Part shown: positions 6,734 to 7,883 of the stretch, one piece after another | Layout: each line of letters begins with the position of its first letter | Numbering within the stretch: the first letter of the stretch is position 1 | NCBI GenBank assembly: GCA_903970455.1 | Contig: CAJCIW010000221.1 | Coordinates: 1 to 7,883 of the forward strand | Length of the DNA stretch: 7,883 nt | From: Verrucomicrobiota bacterium | Lineage (GTDB): Bacteria > Chlamydiota > Chlamydiia > Chlamydiales > Rhabdochlamydiaceae | Direction: 5' to 3' | Notes under the pieces: model-generated | What the model was told of the DNA's origin: nothing | The model's input: the letters and a program-made list of their open reading frames with translations, nothing else | The model's database searches: none | Program-made: the position numbers and the translations under genes

Positions 6734-7318
6734 ATGAAAAACAAAATTCTCCTCCTTTTTCTCTGCTTGTTTCCCGTCCTCGCTTTCACCCAAGAACAGA
6801 AACCGATCACTCATTATCAGGTCCTGTTTTCTCCTGAAGATAAAGTTGCCGACGCGCTGATTTCTCTGATAGAAAAAGAGAAACAGAGTGTTAAAGCAGC
6901 CGTCTACTGCCTCATGCATCGCGGAATTGCCAAAGCGCTTACCGACGCTCATCAGCGAGGCGTTCATGTCGAAGTCATCATCGATCCTTATTCGGTCAAA
7001 TCGCGCTCCCCAGTCAAAAAGATGAGCGAGGCCAAGGTCCCTCTCTTTGTTTGGAACCCCGTCGCGGCGATCACCGAAAAAAAAACCAAAAAACGACGTT
7101 CTCTCATGCATGACAAATTTTGCGTTCTTGGAGATAACCTCGTATGGACCGGATCCTTCAACTTTACTGCGGAAGCTACCCATGCCAATCAGGAAAATGT
7201 GATTCTTTTGGAAAATGAAGAAATTGCTTCACGGTATTTAAAAGAATTTCAACGGTTAAAGAAAGAGGGATGCCAGTCCTTTATTGACTATATAGCTACA
7301 AGAGGAGTAAATGAATAA
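6734..7318 (+). CDS. Secreted single-HKD phospholipase D-family protein (Nuc-type endonuclease or lipase)
   Basis: A 194-residue exported member of the phospholipase D superfamily. Residues 1-17 form a signal peptide (Lys2/Lys4, hydrophobic LLLFLCLFPVLA), likely cut after Ala17 (V-L-A). The domain shows VKAAVYCLMHRGIAKAL (53-69), GVHVEVIIDP (76-85) and one HKD motif, His126-x-Lys128-x5-Asp134, followed by TGSFNFT (139-145) with the family Gly-Ser-x-Asn. A single HKD and short length match the Nuc/mitochondrial-PLD group, which dimerises to build one active site and includes periplasmic endonucleases and phosphodiesterases; the substrate cannot be read from sequence. A basic stretch (KKTKKRR, 116-122) just before the motif could touch nucleic acid or acidic lipid. 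ATG 6734 has a modest AGG (6727-6729). Chlamydiae often carry several PLD-family genes, some proposed as secreted factors. No lipobox and no other domain were seen. Confidence 0.88.
   Translation: MKNKILLLFLCLFPVLAFTQEQKPITHYQVLFSPEDKVADALISLIEKEKQSVKAAVYCLMHRGIAKALTDAHQRGVHVEVIIDPYSVKSRSPVKKMSEAKVPLFVWNPVAAITEKKTKKRRSLMHDKFCVLGDNLVWTGSFNFTAEATHANQENVILLENEEIASRYLKEFQRLKKEGCQSFIDYIATRGVNE
7301..7307 (+). promoter_or_regulatory. Strong ribosome binding site inside the 3' end of the PLD-family gene
   Basis: AGAGGAG followed 3 bases later by ATG 7311. It is among the strongest Shine-Dalgarno sequences in the window, yet the only ORF it serves is 18 codons long. Confidence 0.5.
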
Positions 7319-7367
7319 AAATATTTTAACTTCTCATTTTTCCTTGGGGGAGTTATCCTCTTCTTAA
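7311..7367 (+). CDS. Possible 18-residue leader ORF overlapping the PLD-gene stop
   Basis: ATG 7311 lies inside the last codons of the PLD-family gene in another frame and opens MNKNILTSHFSLGELSSS, ending at TAA 7365-7367. Its support is the AGAGGAG site upstream (spacing is short, 3 bases) and its position 23 bases before the lipoprotein start, where it could hand ribosomes on. The peptide has no recognisable feature and may be fortuitous, since purine-rich codons for Arg-Gly create the site. Confidence 0.25.
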   Translation: MNKNILTSHFSLGELSSS

Positions 7368-7377
7368 CACATTTGAT

Positions 7378-7383
7378 GGGGAG
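7378..7383 (+). promoter_or_regulatory. Ribosome binding site supporting a GTG start for the lipoprotein
   Basis: GGGGAG ends 7 bases before GTG 7391. The alternative in-frame ATG 7376 overlaps this site and has no ribosome site of its own, so GTG is preferred. Confidence 0.55.
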
Positions 7384-7390
7384 TTCTTTC

Positions 7391-7549
7391 GTGCAGAAAA
7401 TCGCACTTGTTTCGCTTCTGCTGCTTTTCGTGGCCTGCTTGGCAGGTTGCTATCAGATCCATTCTGACGATGATCTACGGACGGTCCCCGTCACGAATAA
7501 CCCTAATATCGTACCCAGCAGAGGGGGGATGCCTTCAGCGCCTTTGTGA
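7391..7549 (+). CDS. Small lipoprotein, function unknown
   Basis: A 52-residue ORF from GTG 7391. Residues 1-19 form a lipoprotein signal peptide (Lys3, hydrophobic core LVSLLLLFVA) ending in the lipobox L17-A18-G19 with Cys20 as the acylation site. The mature protein would be only 33 residues: an acidic start (HSDDD), then Pro/Asn-rich sequence (VPVTNNPNIVP) with a Gly-Pro-rich end (GGMPSAPL). It has no further Cys, so it is not the cysteine-rich OmcA-type lipoprotein. Starting at ATG 7376 would add five residues. It lies 72 bases after the PLD-family gene on the same strand and 48 before pdhA; co-transcription with pld is plausible. I do not recognise the family. The good lipobox, charge pattern and ribosome site make it a likely real gene. 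Confidence 0.7.
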   Translation: MQKIALVSLLLLFVACLAGCYQIHSDDDLRTVPVTNNPNIVPSRGGMPSAPL

Positions 7550-7597
7550 TGGTAAGTCGCATTGATTTAATTTAAAAAGTTGTTTATCTTTTGGAAA

Positions 7598-7883
7598 ATG
7601 AAAAAATATACTCCTGTTAAATACAATTTTTTCCCAAGCAACGCCTCCAATGTGATCGCTGAGCTTGGTAAAGAGACGCTGATTCAGCAATTAAAGAAAA
7701 TGCTGCTTATCCGCAACTTTGAAATACGCTCAGAGGGCGCCTACCTGCAAGGAAAAATCGGCGGTTTTTTTCATTCCTACATGGGGCAGGAAGCTGTCCA
7801 GACGGCCGCGGTACACGTCATGGGAATCGAGCAATGGTGGATCACTTCCTATCGTTGCCATGCCCTCGCGCTTCTTCTTCTTC
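7598..7883 (+). CDS. pdhA: Pyruvate dehydrogenase E1 component alpha subunit, N-terminal part (runs off window)
   Basis: N-terminal 95 codons of a thiamine-diphosphate-dependent 2-oxo acid dehydrogenase E1 alpha subunit; with E1 beta it decarboxylates pyruvate and passes acetyl groups to E2 lipoyl domains. Seen: LIQQLKKMLLIRNFEIR (29-45), the conserved GKIGGFFHSYMGQEAV (about 53-68, family pattern GKIGGF.H.Y.GQEA), then WITSYRCHALALL, matching the YRxHG region that follows in E1 alpha (here Cys at x, and Ala for Gly). ATG 7598 follows TTGGA, a modest ribosome site. The remaining two thirds, including the ThDP-binding GDG motif, lie outside the window, so pyruvate versus branched-chain or acetoin substrate rests on similarity and on pdhA being the usual chlamydial form. 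Possible promoter TTGATT (7562-7567), 17 bases, TATCTT (7585-7590) would start transcription almost at the ATG. Confidence 0.88.
   Translation, partial: MKKYTPVKYNFFPSNASNVIAELGKETLIQQLKKMLLIRNFEIRSEGAYLQGKIGGFFHSYMGQEAVQTAAVHVMGIEQWWITSYRCHALALLLL

Noticed and set aside
7347..7360. Small GGGGA / TCCTC hairpin after the PLD-family gene as terminator
   Set aside because: Five pairs including a G-T wobble and no proper T-run; lies within the short ORF region.
7549..7575. ATG overlapping the lipoprotein stop (TGATG)
   Set aside because: Encodes only eight codons before a stop; no support as a gene.
1..7883. Mobile elements, CRISPR, tRNA/rRNA, toxin-antitoxin or phage genes
   Set aside because: None seen on either strand; every long ORF is accounted for by housekeeping or envelope families.

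Overview
The window looks like chromosomal DNA of a bacterium in the phylum Chlamydiota, most likely an environmental ('chlamydia-like') family rather than Chlamydia itself. This is inferred from protein content and gene order. An IHF/HU-type gene, an envelope gene, accA and an msbA-type exporter follow one another, with a dnaQ-type exonuclease carrying a C-terminal DUF3820-like segment close by. From memory, this matches the himD - hypothetical - accA - msbA - (two genes) - dnaQ block (CT267 to CT261) of C. trachomatis. I could not run a search. No mobile element, CRISPR array, tRNA or rRNA was seen, and coding density is high.

Layout. At the left edge is the 3' part of tyrS (to 943). A 138-base gap leads to a small IHF/HU-type nucleoid protein gene (1082-1402), closed by a clear intrinsic terminator (1430-1460). 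A new transcription unit starts from a TATAAT-type promoter near 1527-1555 and reads ldt-like (YkuD domain) -> accA -> msbA-like with gaps of only 13 and 24 bases. This is a compact cell-envelope operon: peptidoglycan-type transpeptidase fold, first committed step of fatty-acid synthesis, and lipid exporter. On the opposite strand, dnaQ-like (6645-5944) and csaA (5941-5606) form a two-gene operon with a 2-base gap, converging on msbA. An 88-base divergent region with an imperfect 13-base direct repeat separates dnaQ from a secreted phospholipase-D-family protein gene on the + strand (6734-7318). After it come a very short ORF with a strong ribosome binding site, a small lipoprotein gene (7391-7549), and the 5' end of a pyruvate dehydrogenase E1 alpha gene running off the right edge.

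Points that merit a second look: (1) the msbA-like exporter has an extra segment of about 70 residues between TM1 and TM2, with a near-consensus EF-hand loop predicted to face the periplasm; (2) the YkuD-domain protein keeps its catalytic Cys but has Gln where the catalytic His is expected; (3) there is a 13-base direct repeat at 31-base spacing in the dnaQ/pld divergent region, with a partial copy upstream of pdhA; (4) an inverted repeat overlaps the envelope-operon promoter; (5) two small genes lie between pld and pdhA. Nothing here amounts to an obvious new defence or mobile system; most of the window is ordinary housekeeping and envelope DNA.
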